Assembly: GCF_900113685.1 (NCBI RefSeq)
Contig: NZ_FOQG01000002.1
Span: forward strand, 1-64,000
Direction: 5' to 3'
DNA: 64,000 nt
From: Nocardioides psychrotolerans
Lineage (GTDB): Bacteria > Actinomycetota > Actinomycetes > Propionibacteriales > Nocardioidaceae
The position numbers and the translations under genes were made by a program. The notes beneath the pieces are model-generated. The model searched no databases. It was given only the letters and a program-made list of their open reading frames with translations, and was not told where the DNA came from. Of the stretch, positions 41,531-51,800 are shown in pieces; the stretch's first letter is position 1, and every line of letters starts with the position of its first letter.

Positions 41531-42943
41531 GTGACCCACTTCGATGTCCTCGTCCTCGGTGCCGGCCCTGGTGGTTACGTCGCCGCCATCCGCGCAGCCC
41601 AGCTCGGCAAGTCTGTCGCTGTGGTCGAGGAGAAGTACTGGGGCGGAGTGTGCCTCAACGTCGGCTGCATCCCCTCCAAGGCGCTGCTCAAGAACGCTGA
41701 GCTGTCGCACCTGCTCACCCACGAGAAGGCCAAGTTCGGCATCGAGGGCGACGCCACGATGTCCTACGGCCCGACGCACAAGCGCTCGCGCCAGGTCAGC
41801 GCGGGCATCGTCAAGGGCGTCCACTTCCTGATGAAGAAGAACAAGATCACCGAGATCGACGGGTGGGGCACCCTCACCGGTCCGAAGGCGATCGACGTCA
41901 AGGCTCCCTCGAAGAGCGGGGAGGACGGCGACGTCACCTCCTACACCTGCGACGACCTGATCATCGCCACCGGCGCCACCGTGCGGATGCTGCCGGGCAT
42001 GAAGGTCTCCGAGAACGTCGTGACCTACGAGGAGCAGATCCTCGACGAGTCGCTCCCGGGCTCGATCATCATCGGCGGCTCCGGCGCGATCGGCGTCGAG
42101 TTCGCCTACGTGATGAAGAACTTCGGCGTCGACGTGACGATCGTGGAGTTCCTCGACCGGATGGTCCCGACCGAGGACGCCGACGTGTCCAAGGAGCTCG
42201 CCAAGCAGTACAAGAAGCTCGGCGTGAAGGTCCTGCTCTCGACCAAGGTCGACCAGGTCGAGGACACCGGCAGTGGCGTCAAGGTGACGGTCAGCCCGGC
42301 CGACGGCGGCGACCAGCAGGTCCTCGAGGCCGACAAGATGCTCGCGGCCTTCGGCTTCGCTCCGCGCGTCGAGGGCTACGGCCTCGAGGCGACCGGCGTC
42401 GAGTTGACCGAGCGCGGCGCGATCAAGATCGACGCCCGCGGCCGCACCGGTGTCGACGGCGTCTGGGCCATCGGTGACGTCACCGGCAAGATGATGCTGG
42501 CCCACGTGGCCGAGGCCATGGGCATCGTCGCCGCCGAGACGATCGCGGGGGCGGAGACGCAGGAGATCAACTTCGACATGATCCCGCGCGCCACCTACTG
42601 CCAGCCGCAGATCGCCTCCTTCGGCTACTCCGAGGCGCAGGCCAAGGACAAGGGCTACGACGTCAAGACCTCGACGTTCCCGTTCTCGGCGAACGGCAAG
42701 GCCCAGGGCCTCGGCGACACGGTCGGCTTCGTCAAGATCGTCGCCGATGCCGAGCACAACGAGATCATCGGTGGCCACCTCATCGGGCCCGACGTGACCG
42801 AGCTGCTGCCGGTGCTGACCCTGGCCCAGACCTGGGACCTGACGGCCGACGAGGTCGCCCGCAACGTCTTCGCCCACCCGACGCTCGGTGAGTCGGTGAA
42901 GGAAGCCATCCACGGCATCGCCGGCCACATGATCAATTACTGA
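41531..42943 (+). CDS. lpd: Dihydrolipoyl dehydrogenase
   Basis: This 470-residue FAD disulfide oxidoreductase is the E3 component of 2-oxoacid dehydrogenase complexes. The FAD fold is [11 protein letters not shown] (residues 10-20), the redox pair is CLNVGCIPS (about 41-49), the NAD fold is [12 protein letters not shown] (about 180), the second FAD site is [14 protein letters not shown], and the dimer-interface His/Glu are in [13 protein letters not shown]. All catalytic residues are present. It starts at GTG 41531 with a leaderless-type -10. A quinone-reductase paralogue lies 75 nt downstream. Confidence 0.94.
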   Translation: MTHFDVLVLGAGPGGYVAAIRAAQLGKSVAVVEEKYWGGVCLNVGCIPSKALLKNAELSHLLTHEKAKFGIEGDATMSYGPTHKRSRQVSAGIVKGVHFLMKKNKITEIDGWGTLTGPKAIDVKAPSKSGEDGDVTSYTCDDLIIATGATVRMLPGMKVSENVVTYEEQILDESLPGSIIIGGSGAIGVEFAYVMKNFGVDVTIVEFLDRMVPTEDADVSKELAKQYKKLGVKVLLSTKVDQVEDTGSGVKVTVSPADGGDQQVLEADKMLAAFGFAPRVEGYGLEATGVELTERGAIKIDARGRTGVDGVWAIGDVTGKMMLAHVAEAMGIVAAETIAGAETQEINFDMIPRATYCQPQIASFGYSEAQAKDKGYDVKTSTFPFSANGKAQGLGDTVGFVKIVADAEHNEIIGGHLIGPDVTELLPVLTLAQTWDLTADEVARNVFAHPTLGESVKEAIHGIAGHMINY

Positions 42944-43018
42944 GGGACGAAGCCGCGTCTCCGACGTGTCGGGACCCCGTGAGAGCCGTGACCCAATGAC
43001 GTCGAGAGGAACCTCAAG

Positions 43019-44413
43019 ATGAGCGGCGGACCGGAGTCCAACAAGGTAGTCATCATCGGCGGTGGCCCCGGCGGCTACGAGTCCGCGCTGGTCGCCGCCC
43101 AGCTGGGCGCCGAGGTCACGGTCGTCGACACCGACGGCCTGGGGGGATCGGCGGTCCTCACCGACTGCGTGCCCAGCAAGACCCTGATCGCCACGGCCGA
43201 GCTCATGACCGATGTGTCGGGCGCGGCGGAGCTCGGAGTCAACTTCCACGACCACCAGGGCGACGCGGCCACGACCATCTCGGTCGACCTGGCCCGGGTC
43301 AACGACCGGGTCAAGAAGCTCGCGGCCGACCAGTCGGCCGACATCGCGCGTCGTCTGGCCAAGGAGAACGTCGAGGTCGTCCAGGGCTACGGCCGTCTGG
43401 ATGGTCCGGGCCGCGTCGTCGTCGGCGACCTGAGCCTCGACGCCGACGCCATCTTGGTGGCGACCGGTGCTGCGCCCCGCACCCTGCCGACGGCACAGCC
43501 CGACGGCGAGCGGATCCTGACCTGGGAACAGGTCTACGACCTGACCGAGGTCCCCACCGAGCTCATCGTCGTGGGCTCCGGCGTGACCGGTGCGGAGTTC
43601 GCCAGCGCCTATCTCGCCCTCGGCATCCCGGTCACCCTGGTCTCCTCACGAGACCGCGTCCTGCCCGGCGAGGACGCCGACGCCTCCCTCGTGCTCGAGG
43701 AGGTCTCGAAGCGTCGTGGGATGAAGCTCTTGTCGGAGTCGCGCATGGAGTCGGTGACCCGCGCCGGCGACGTCGTCACCGTCACGCTCACCGACGGCCG
43801 CAGCATCCAGGGATCCCACTGCATCCTGGCCCTGGGCTCGATCCCGAACACCGTCGACATAGGCCTCGAGGAGGCCGGCGTCATCCTCAAGGACGGCGGT
43901 TTCGTCAACGTCGACCGCGTCTCGCGCACGTCGGCCCGCGGCGTCTACGCCGCCGGCGACTGCACCGGCGTGCTCATGCTCGCCTCCGTCGCGGCCATGC
44001 AGGGCCGCATCGCGATGTGGCACTTCCTCGGCGACACCGTCCACCCGCTCGACCTCAAGAAGGTCTCGTCCAACGTCTTCACCGCCCCCGAGATCGCGAC
44101 GGTCGGCTGGACCCAGAAAGCCGTCGACGCCGGCGAGATCAACGCCGAGGTCGTCATGCTGCCCCTCTCGGGCAACCCCCGCGCCAAGATGCAGGGCGTG
44201 CACGACGGCTTCGTCAAGCTGCTCTGCCGCCCCGGCACCGGCATCGTCGTCGGCGGGGTCGTCGTCGGGCCCCGCGCCTCCGAGCTGATCCACCCGGTCT
44301 CCATCGCGGTCGCCGAGTCTCTCACCGCCGACCAGCTCGCCCAGGCGTTCACGGTCTACCCGTCGATGTCCGGCTCGATCGCCGAGGCTGCCCGCCGGCT
44401 GCACCGGGTCTGA
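43019..44413 (+). CDS. lpdA: NAD(P)H-quinone dehydrogenase, LpdA type
   Basis: This 464-residue flavoprotein shares the fold of the preceding lpd, but the redox segment reads GLGGSAVLTDCVPSK: only one Cys remains, so it cannot reduce lipoamide by the usual dithiol route. The C-terminal catalytic pair is also altered (TVYPSMSGSIAEAARRL). This matches mycobacterial LpdA (Rv3303c), which reduces quinones with NAD(P)H. ATG 43019 has a GAGAGGAA ribosome site. The gene ends 10 nt before the third palindromic element. Confidence 0.9.
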   Translation: MSGGPESNKVVIIGGGPGGYESALVAAQLGAEVTVVDTDGLGGSAVLTDCVPSKTLIATAELMTDVSGAAELGVNFHDHQGDAATTISVDLARVNDRVKKLAADQSADIARRLAKENVEVVQGYGRLDGPGRVVVGDLSLDADAILVATGAAPRTLPTAQPDGERILTWEQVYDLTEVPTELIVVGSGVTGAEFASAYLALGIPVTLVSSRDRVLPGEDADASLVLEEVSKRRGMKLLSESRMESVTRAGDVVTVTLTDGRSIQGSHCILALGSIPNTVDIGLEEAGVILKDGGFVNVDRVSRTSARGVYAAGDCTGVLMLASVAAMQGRIAMWHFLGDTVHPLDLKKVSSNVFTAPEIATVGWTQKAVDAGEINAEVVMLPLSGNPRAKMQGVHDGFVKLLCRPGTGIVVGGVVVGPRASELIHPVSIAVAESLTADQLAQAFTVYPSMSGSIAEAARRLHRV

Positions 44414-44423
44414 GGCGCATTGC

Positions 44424-44471
44424 CGAGTCGGCGCGATGTCGCACGACCGGCTCCAACATTGCGCCGACTCG
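44424..44471. repeat. Dispersed palindromic element, copy 3
   Basis: The arms CGAGTCGGCGC (44424-44434) and their complement (44461-44471) are perfect over 11 bp and extend with one G-T pair through GATGT/ACATT. It lies between convergent lpdA and a minus-strand gene, as copy 2 does. Confidence 0.78.
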
Positions 44472-44528
44472 ACGATGGTCGCCGCAGGCGCCACGGGTGG
44501 GCGAGGTCGTTCACGATCGTGGCGCTCA

Positions 44529-45209
44529 TCAGAAGTTGTCGAACATGCCGCCGCCGGTGACCCCGTTGTGGTCGGGACCGACGTAGAGCGCATAGCTCGC
44601 CTGCGCCGAGCGCTTGCCCTCCGTGACCGCGTGGGAGTCGACGCTGCCCTCGAGCGCCTCGTAGGCGCTGCCGGCGGCGTACCAAGGGACGTAGTGGCCG
44701 CCGATCCGCACGACCCGCAGGTCGGGCATCAGGTTGTCGCGCATCCGGTTGAGGTCACGCCGGCACACGGGCACCGCGCGCTCGACCCCGCCCGGGGGAG
44801 CCCACCCCAGCTCGGAGACCGACGGCCCGTGCTGGGGGTTGAAGAAGCAGGGGGGCAGCCGCGCGGGCAGCTCGCTCCCGTCGCGGCGGGCGAGCACGCA
44901 CGCCCGGCGGAAGCGGCCCTCCTCCAACAGGCTGCCGACGGCGACCAGCTCGGCCCCGGTCGCCTCGGTGGCCTCGGTCGCCTCGCGGTGGAAGCGCTGC
45001 TTCGCCTGCTCGTAGAGGTCGAGCGCCTTCTGGTAGTCGACGCGCATGTCCTCGTCGAGCTCGGTCGTCATCGTCTCGACGTGCAGGTCGCTGAGCTGCT
45101 CCCCGAAGAGCGTGACGTCCTCGTCGACGAGCCGGCGCTGCACGCGGGCGAGCTCGAGCTGGAAGAGCCTGTCCTGCCTGCGCTGCCTGAACCACCCGAG
45201 AGCACCCAT
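44529..45209 (-). CDS. Hypothetical protein, Arg-rich helical
   Basis: This 226-residue protein has a charged helical N-terminal half (LFQLELARVQRRLVDEDV; ALDLYEQAKQRFHREATEATE) that may form a coiled coil, and a C-terminal half with ACVLARRDG, PPCFFNPQHGPSV and IGGHYVPWYAAGSAYEALEGS segments. The Cys-Phe-Phe-Asn-Pro-Gln-His run looks conserved-type, but I do not recognise the family. It appears soluble. I start at ATG 45209; a longer frame would run through the divergent SpoIID promoter. Confidence 0.65.
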   Translation of the reverse strand: MGALGWFRQRRQDRLFQLELARVQRRLVDEDVTLFGEQLSDLHVETMTTELDEDMRVDYQKALDLYEQAKQRFHREATEATEATGAELVAVGSLLEEGRFRRACVLARRDGSELPARLPPCFFNPQHGPSVSELGWAPPGGVERAVPVCRRDLNRMRDNLMPDLRVVRIGGHYVPWYAAGSAYEALEGSVDSHAVTEGKRSAQASYALYVGPDHNGVTGGGMFDNF

Positions 45210-45239
45210 GCGTGGATGCTGCCACAGGCGGCCGTTCCG

Positions 45240-45252
45240 TAGGGTGCTGAGC
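45240..45252 (+). promoter_or_regulatory. Leaderless -10 box of the first SpoIID gene
   Basis: TAGGGT (45240-45245) is followed by 7 nt and ATG 45253. Confidence 0.5.
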
Positions 45253-46452
45253 ATGACGTCCTCTCGGGTCCGCCTCTCCCTGCTCGCGACCGCGCTCGCC
45301 GCCGCAGCCACCCTCGCACCGGGAGCACCGGCCGCGGCCACGACCTGGCAGGTGCCGGGCAGCGCCTCGATCACGGTCGTGGGGCACGGCAACGGGCATG
45401 GTCACGGCCTCTCCCAGTACGGCGCGCAGCGTGCGGCGACGAAGGGGCTGGGCTACCGCCAGATCCTGCGCTACTACTACCCGGGCACATCGTCGGGGAA
45501 GGCCGGAGGGGCGATCAAGGTGCTGCTCACGGCCGACACGTCGCGTGACCTCGTCGTCGCGGCCCGCCCCGGCCTCACCGCCCGCTCCGTCGCGGGCGGT
45601 CGGTCGCTCGACCTGGCGAAGGCGCGACCGAAGGCACGGCTGTGGCGCATCACGCCGCTGGCCGGGAAGCGCAGCGCGATCGACTTCAAGACCGGCTCCT
45701 GGCGCCGTCTCACCGTGGTCAAGGGCGACGCCGAGCTCTCCGCGGGCGGGCGACCGCTGCGGCTGTTCGTCCCCGGCGGCAGCCACGCCTACCGGGGTGC
45801 CCTACGTTCGGCCTCGCCCCGCAGCGGGACCAGCCTGGACCGCGACACCGTCAACGTCGTCGGCCTCGACGCCTATCTCAAGGGGGTCGTGGCGCGCGAG
45901 GTGCCGTCGTACTGGCACCCCCAGGCGCTGCGTGCCCAGGCCGTCGCCGCACGCACCTACGCCGCCTTCGACCGCGCGACGACGAACCGCGGGCACTACG
46001 ACCTGTGCGACACCGACGCCTGCCAGGTCTATGGCGGCTTCACCGACGAGGTGGCCTCGACCAGCGCGGCCGTCGACGCGACCCGCGGCCAGGTGCAGAC
46101 CAAGGCGGGCAAGGCGATCTTCGCGCAGTTCAACGCCAGCAGCGGCGGCTGGACGTCGGCCGGCGCGTTCTCCTACCTGCCCGCCAAGGTGGACAAGTAC
46201 GACGCCTTCCCCGGCAACGACTTCCACGACTGGACGGTGCCGACGAGCGACGCGCGCATCGAGGCGCAGTGGCCGGAGATCGGCGACCTCACCTCGATCG
46301 AGACCAGCGACCGCGACGGCCACGGCGCGTGGGGCGGCCGGGTCGGCACCGTGACGCTGACCGGCACGGACGGCAGCGTCGACGTCACGGGCGATGACTT
46401 CCGATTCCTGCTGGGCCTCTACTCCACCTGGTTCACCATCCGCGTCTCCTGA
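45253..46452 (+). CDS. Secreted SpoIID/LytB-domain protein 1
   Basis: This 399-residue exported protein has a signal peptide of about 1-30 (ending APAAA). The conserved segment GHGNGHGHGLSQYGAQ (about 45-60) is followed by the SpoIID core: LDAYLKGVVAREVPSYW, ALRAQAVAARTYA, CDTDACQVYGG and FNASSGGWTSAGAF, whose Ser-Ser-Gly-Gly is the usual end of the fold. SpoIID-type enzymes act as lytic transglycosylases on peptidoglycan; a role in wall turnover in this presumably non-endospore-forming host is inferred. A close paralogue follows. Confidence 0.88.
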   Translation: MTSSRVRLSLLATALAAAATLAPGAPAAATTWQVPGSASITVVGHGNGHGHGLSQYGAQRAATKGLGYRQILRYYYPGTSSGKAGGAIKVLLTADTSRDLVVAARPGLTARSVAGGRSLDLAKARPKARLWRITPLAGKRSAIDFKTGSWRRLTVVKGDAELSAGGRPLRLFVPGGSHAYRGALRSASPRSGTSLDRDTVNVVGLDAYLKGVVAREVPSYWHPQALRAQAVAARTYAAFDRATTNRGHYDLCDTDACQVYGGFTDEVASTSAAVDATRGQVQTKAGKAIFAQFNASSGGWTSAGAFSYLPAKVDKYDAFPGNDFHDWTVPTSDARIEAQWPEIGDLTSIETSDRDGHGAWGGRVGTVTLTGTDGSVDVTGDDFRFLLGLYSTWFTIRVS

Positions 46453-46462
46453 GGGCCTTCCC

Positions 46463-46482
46463 TAACTACAGATCTGTAGTTA
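46463..46482. promoter_or_regulatory. 20-bp perfect palindrome between SpoIID paralogues
   Basis: TAACTACAGATCTGTAGTTA is fully symmetric. Its CTACA..TGTAG core recalls BlaI/MecI- or TetR-type operators and the core of the sites at 15236 and 15267. It could also form a weak terminator hairpin for the first paralogue. Confidence 0.5.
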
Positions 46483-46530
46483 TCCCGGACCGGTGGCGGT
46501 TGCCTGGGACGCGTGGTGCGATGGGCAGTC

Positions 46531-46550
46531 ACACCTGTGCACACAGGTGT
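46531..46550. promoter_or_regulatory. Second 20-bp palindrome upstream of SpoIID paralogue 2
   Basis: The arms ACACCTGTG (46531-46539) and CACAGGTGT (46542-46550) flank a CA centre. It lies 68 bp (centre to centre) from the first palindrome and 38 bp before the start codon, a position suited to an operator over the transcription start. Confidence 0.5.
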
Positions 46551-46587
46551 CCTCCCGTCACATCCGTCACCCTGCTGGAGCCCGCCC

Positions 46588-47802
46588 ATGCGTCGTCGCG
46601 CCACCCACACGCTGACCGGCGCGCTCACGGCACTGCTGGTCGGAATGCTCGCCGGGCTGCTGCCGACCGGCCCGGCGCAGGCCCGCCCGGCCGACACCTG
46701 GACGGTCCCCTCGGCGGCCTGGGTGACCATCACCGGGCACGGCTACGGCCACGGCCACGGCATGAGCCAGTACGGCGCCGAGGGGGCGGCCCGGCAGGGG
46801 CTCGAGCACGGCCGGATCCTCGACTTCTACTACCCCGGCACGGCGCGCGGCACGGCCAAGGGCCGCGTCACCGTCCTGGTCAGCGCCGACACGACCGACG
46901 ACCTCGAGGTCCTCGCGAGGCCGGGCCTGACCGTGCGCGACACCGCCGGGGGAGCGCCGGTGGTGCTGCCCGACAACGGCGCCGGCCGCTGGCGGATCGC
47001 GGTCGCTCCCAACGGGCTCGACCGGGTGTCCTTCAAGACCGACCACTGGCGGCGCTGGCGCGACCTGCGCGGCCAGGGCGAGTTCTACGCCGGCGGCGAC
47101 CCGATCACGCTCGTCACGCCGAGCGGCGAGCGGCCCTACCGCGGTCGCCTACGAGCGGGCGCCCCGAGCGCCGGCTCGAGCGCCCGTGACACGGTCAACG
47201 ACCTCCTGATGGACTCCTACATCCAGGGGGTCGTCCCGCTGGAGATCCCGGCGTCGTGGAGCCCGGAGGCCGTGCGCGCCCAGGCCGTCGCGGCCCGCAC
47301 CTACGCGTCGTACGAGCGGCTGCACCCGAAGGCCGCCCACTACGAGCTCTGCGACACGACCTCCTGCCAGGTCTACGGCGGGGTCGCGGCCGAGCACCCG
47401 GCGTCCAACGCGGCCGTGCGCGCCACCGCCGGCGTGATCCTGACCTACGACGGCGCGCCGGCCTTCACGCAGTTCGCCTCGAGCAGCGGCGGCTTCACCT
47501 CTGCCGGCTCCGTGCCCTACCTCGCCGCCGTCGAGGACCCCTACGACGGGTGGGCCGGCAACCCGGTCCACACCTGGTCGATGCGCATCGCCGACACGGC
47601 GTTCGAGCGCGCGTGGCCGACGCTCGGCGACCTGACGGGGCTGAAGGTCACCCGTCGCGACGGCAACGGGGAATGGGGTGGCCGGATCGCGGCCATCACC
47701 ATCACCGGCTCGGCGGGCAACGTCGTGGTCTCGGGCGACACGCTGCGCTCGGTGCTCGGACTTCGTTCCACCTGGATGACCTTCCGCGTCACCCGCCGTT
47801 GA
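46588..47802 (+). CDS. Secreted SpoIID/LytB-domain protein 2
   Basis: This 404-residue protein is a tandem paralogue of the preceding gene. The signal peptide (about 1-32) ends AQA. It shares GHGYGHGHGMSQYGAE, the core DSYIQGVVPLEIPASW, AVRAQAVAARTYASY, CDTTSCQVYGG and FASSSGGFTSAG. Conserved Glu in PLEIP corresponds to the Glu in REVPS of paralogue 1 and is the candidate catalytic acid. ATG 46588 has GGAG nearby. The two palindromes upstream suggest separate regulation from paralogue 1. Confidence 0.88.
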   Translation: MRRRATHTLTGALTALLVGMLAGLLPTGPAQARPADTWTVPSAAWVTITGHGYGHGHGMSQYGAEGAARQGLEHGRILDFYYPGTARGTAKGRVTVLVSADTTDDLEVLARPGLTVRDTAGGAPVVLPDNGAGRWRIAVAPNGLDRVSFKTDHWRRWRDLRGQGEFYAGGDPITLVTPSGERPYRGRLRAGAPSAGSSARDTVNDLLMDSYIQGVVPLEIPASWSPEAVRAQAVAARTYASYERLHPKAAHYELCDTTSCQVYGGVAAEHPASNAAVRATAGVILTYDGAPAFTQFASSSGGFTSAGSVPYLAAVEDPYDGWAGNPVHTWSMRIADTAFERAWPTLGDLTGLKVTRRDGNGEWGGRIAAITITGSAGNVVVSGDTLRSVLGLRSTWMTFRVTRR

Positions 47803-47907
47803 GGGCGTGTTGAGCCAGTGTTGAGCGGGCGTTGACCTGGACCCGGCACGGTCGGGTCGTCCGGCTCCACCAGGCCCGGACGACGACACCACTCTCGGGA
47901 GAACTCC

Positions 47908-48792
47908 ATGTCCGTCCTAGCTCCGCGCGCCCGCCTGATGGCCGCGATCGTCCCCGTCCTGGCCCTCACCGGCACGGGGCTCCTCGTCCAGCCGGCCACC
48001 GCAGCCCCGGCCCGGCCGACGTCCACGATCAGCGACGTGGATGTCGTCGCCCACCGCGGGTCCTCGGGTGCCGCGCCGGAGAACACGTTGGCCGCCGTAC
48101 GCCTCGCGCTGCGCCAGCGTGCCGACGTCGTGGAGAACGACATCCAGCGCACGGCCGACGGCGAGCTGGTGATCGTGCACGACACGACGCTGACCCGAAC
48201 GACCGACGTCGAGCAGGTCTTCCCCGGCCGCGCGCCGTGGAACGTCGGTGACTTCACGCTGGCCGAGATCAAGCAGCTCGACGCGGGCTCATGGTTCGAC
48301 CCGGCCTTCGCGGGTGAGCGGGTGCCGACCCTGCGCGAGTGGGTGGAGGCGATCGGTGGTCGTGCGGGCATGCTGCTCGAGCCGAAGGCGCCGGCGCTCT
48401 ACCCCGGGATCGACATCGAGCTCGACAAGGAGCTGCGCTCCATGCCGGCCTTCCGCTCAGCGCTAATGCGCGACGACGTCGTGGTCCAGTCGTTCGACCA
48501 CGAGTGGCTCCACGGCTACAAGGACCTCGCGCCCGACGTGCCCGTGGGTCTGCTCTTCGGCACCCGTCCCACCTCCGCGCAGGTGACCGAGGCCGCCACG
48601 TGGGCCGAGCAGGTGAACCCCGCACTCGGCGTCTCCGAGCAGGCCACGATCGACCAGGTCCACCAGGCAGGCATGGAGATCCACGTCTGGACCGTCAACA
48701 CCGGCCAGGACATGCGTCGCGCCGCACGCTGGGGCGTCGACGGGATCATCACCAACTACCCGCAGGTGCTGCGCGACATCGTGGGTCACTGA
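47908..48792 (+). CDS. Secreted glycerophosphodiester phosphodiesterase
   Basis: This 294-residue exported enzyme has a signal peptide of about 1-32 (PATA before APA) and a TIM-barrel GDPD domain with the catalytic pair HRGSSGAAPENT (about 48-59), VHDTTLTRTT and the metal-binding Glu in LLEPKAP; WTVNTGQDMRRAARWGVDGIITNYP closes the barrel. It releases glycerol 3-phosphate from lipid head groups or teichoic-type polymers outside the cell. GGGAGAA precedes the ATG. It follows the SpoIID pair, which gives an envelope-turnover group. Confidence 0.92.
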   Translation: MSVLAPRARLMAAIVPVLALTGTGLLVQPATAAPARPTSTISDVDVVAHRGSSGAAPENTLAAVRLALRQRADVVENDIQRTADGELVIVHDTTLTRTTDVEQVFPGRAPWNVGDFTLAEIKQLDAGSWFDPAFAGERVPTLREWVEAIGGRAGMLLEPKAPALYPGIDIELDKELRSMPAFRSALMRDDVVVQSFDHEWLHGYKDLAPDVPVGLLFGTRPTSAQVTEAATWAEQVNPALGVSEQATIDQVHQAGMEIHVWTVNTGQDMRRAARWGVDGIITNYPQVLRDIVGH

Positions 48793-48804
48793 GCCCTGAT
48801 CCGC

Positions 48805-51800
48805 TCAGGACAGCACGAGCACCAGGTCGCCGCCCTCGACCGACTGGGTGCCGTTGAGCATGACGCGCTCGACGGTCCCGTCGACGGGGGCGGTGATCGA
48901 GGCCTCCATCTTCATGGCCTCGATGGTCGCGACGGTGTCGCCGGCCTTGACCGAGTCGCCCTCTGCGACGGTGATGGTGACCGCGCCCTGGAAGGGGGCG
49001 GCGACGTGGCCGGGCTTGGAGGCGTCGGCCTTCTCGGCGACGGCGACCTCGGAGGCGACAGAGGAGTCGCGGATGCTGATGGGGCGCATCTGGCCGTTGA
49101 TGGTCGCCATCACGTTGCGGTAGCCCCGCTCGTCGGGCTCGCCGATGGCCTGCAGCCCCAGCAGCAGCGTGACGCCCTCCTCCAGCTCCACCTCGTGCTC
49201 CTCGCCGCGTCGCAGGCCGTAGAGGTAGTCGAGGGTCGGCAGGACCGAGATGTCGCCGTAGGTCTGGCGCGACTCGGCGAAGGTCTTGGCGGGGCCGGGG
49301 AAGAGCAGCTCGTTGAGCATGCGGCGACGCGTGGCGGAGCTCGCGTCGCTCAGCGCCGCCGACTGGCCGGCGGTGAGCTCGGAGGCGGGTGCCGTCCAGG
49401 TGCGGCCCTCGAGCGCCTTCGTGCGGAACGGCTCGGGCCAGCCGCCCGGGGGGTCGCCGAGCTCGCCGTTGAGGAAGCCGATGACCGAGTCGGGGATGTC
49501 GAACTTCGCGGGGTCCTCGGCGAACTCGGCCGGGTCGGCGCCGATGCCGACCAGCGAGAGCGCCAGGTCGCCGACGACCTTGGAGGACGGGGTGACCTTG
49601 GGGATGCGGCCGAGGATGTCGTTGGCCGCGGCATACATGTCCTCGACCTGCTCGAACTTCTCGCCCAGGCCGAGTGCGATCGCCTGCTGCCGCAGGTTGG
49701 AGAGCTGGCCGCCGGGGATCTCGTGGCGGTAGACGCGACCGGTCGGCCCGGGCAGGCCCGACTCAAAGGGTGCGTAGACGCGACGGGTCGCCTCCCAGTA
49801 GGGCTCGAGCGCGTTGATCGCGGCCAGCGAGAGCCCGGTCTCGCGCTCGGAGTGATCGGTCGCGGACACCAGCGCGGACAGCGGCGGCTGCGACGTCGTG
49901 CCGGCCATCGAGGCGGTCGCTGCGTCGACGGCGTCGACGCCGGCGTCGATGGCGGCGAGCAGCGTGCCGAGCTGGCCGCCGGCGGTGTCGTGGGTGTGGA
50001 GGTGGACCGGCAGGTCGAACTCGTCGCGCAGGGCGGTGACGAGGGTGCGGGCGGCGGGCGCGCGGAGCAGGCCGGCCATGTCCTTGATGCAGAGCACGTG
50101 CGCGCCGGCCCCGACGATGCGCTCGGCGAGCTTCAGGTAGTAGTCGAGCGTGTAGAGCTTCTCGTCGGGGCTCGAGAGGTCGCCGGTGTAGCAGAGCGCG
50201 ACCTCGGCGATCGTCGTGCCGGTCTCGCGGACCGCCTCGATCGCGGGTCGCATCTGCTCGACGTCGTTGAGGGCGTCGAAGATCCGGAAGACGTCGATGC
50301 CGGTCGCGGCAGCCTCGGCGACGAACGCGTTGGTCACGGCCGTCGGGTAGGGCGTGTAGCCGACGGTGTTGCGTCCGCGCAGCAGCATCTGGAGCCCGAT
50401 GTTCGGCACCGCCTGGCGGATCGCGGCGAGCCGTTCCCAGGGGTCCTCGGCGAGGAAGCGCAGGGCCACGTCGTACGTCGCCCCGCCCCAGGCCTCGAGT
50501 GACCACAGCTCGGGTGTCGTGCGGGCGACGTGCCCGGCGACCGCGAGGAGGTCCTTGGTGCGCACCCGGGTGGCGAGCAGCGACTGGTGGGCGTCGCGGA
50601 AGGTCGTGTCGGTCACGGCGACGTTCGTCTGCTCGCGCAGCTGGCGGGCGAACGCTTCGGGCCCCAGCGCGAGCAGCTGCTGGCGGGTGCCGTCGGGTGC
50701 GGGCACGTCGAGCGCCACGTCGGGCAGCTTGGTCGCGGGGTCGAGGCTCGAGGGTGCCGGGCCGTGGGGCTGGTTGACCGTGACGTCGGCCAGGTAGGTC
50801 AGCAGCTTGGTGCCGCGGTCGCCGGACGCGCGGGCCTGGAGGAGCTGGGGGTGGGTCTCGATGAAGGAGGTGGTGATGTGCCCGGAGGTGAAGTCGGGGT
50901 CCGCCAGGACCGCCTGGAGGAACGCGATGTTGGTGGAGACGCCACGGATGCGGAACTCCGCGACCGCCCGCTGCGCCTTCTGCACCGCCATGTCGAAGGT
51001 GCGGCCGCGACAGGTGAGCTTGGCGAGCATCGAGTCGAAGTGCGCGGAGACCTCGGCCCCGGTGTACGTCGTACCGCCGTCGAGGCGCACGCCGCCACCG
51101 CCGGGGGAGCGGTAGGTCGTGATGACGCCGGTGTCGGGTCGGAAGTTGTTGGCGGGGTCCTCGGTGGTGATGCGGCACTGCAGCGCGGCGCCGCGCAGCA
51201 CGATGGAGTCCTGGGACAGGCCGAGGTCGGCGAGGGTCTCACCCGCGGCGATCCGCAGCTGGGACTGGACGAGGTCGACGTCGGTGACCTCCTCGGTCAC
51301 GGTGTGCTCGACCTGGATGCGGGGGTTCATCTCGATGAAGACGTAGTTGCCCTCGGGGTCGAGGAGGAACTCCACGGTCCCGGCGTTGCGGTAGCCGATC
51401 TCCTTCGCGAACCGCACCGCGTCGGCACACATCCGCTCTCGGAGCTCGGGGTCGAGGTTGGGCGCCGGCGCGATCTCGATGACCTTCTGGTGACGGCGCT
51501 GCACCGAGCAGTCGCGCTCGAAGAGGTGGATCACGTTGCCCTCACCATCAGCGAGGATCTGGACCTCGATGTGGCGCGGCTCGACGACGGCCTGCTCGAT
51601 GAAGACGGTCGGGTCGCCGAAGGCGCCCTCGCCCTCACGCATGCAGGTCTCGACCGCCTCGCGCAGGTCCTTGGCGTCGTCCACGCGGCGCATGCCGCGA
51701 CCGCCGCCACCCGCGACCGCCTTCACGAACAGCGGGAACGCCATGTCCCTGGCGCTCTCGATGAGGGCGTCGACGTCGGTCGAGGGTTCGACGCTGGCCA

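Noticed and set aside
45046..45252. Longer start for the first SpoIID protein
   Set aside because: The upstream codons are Ser/Arg-rich antisense of the neighbouring gene; ATG 45253 gives a proper signal peptide and a leaderless -10 box.
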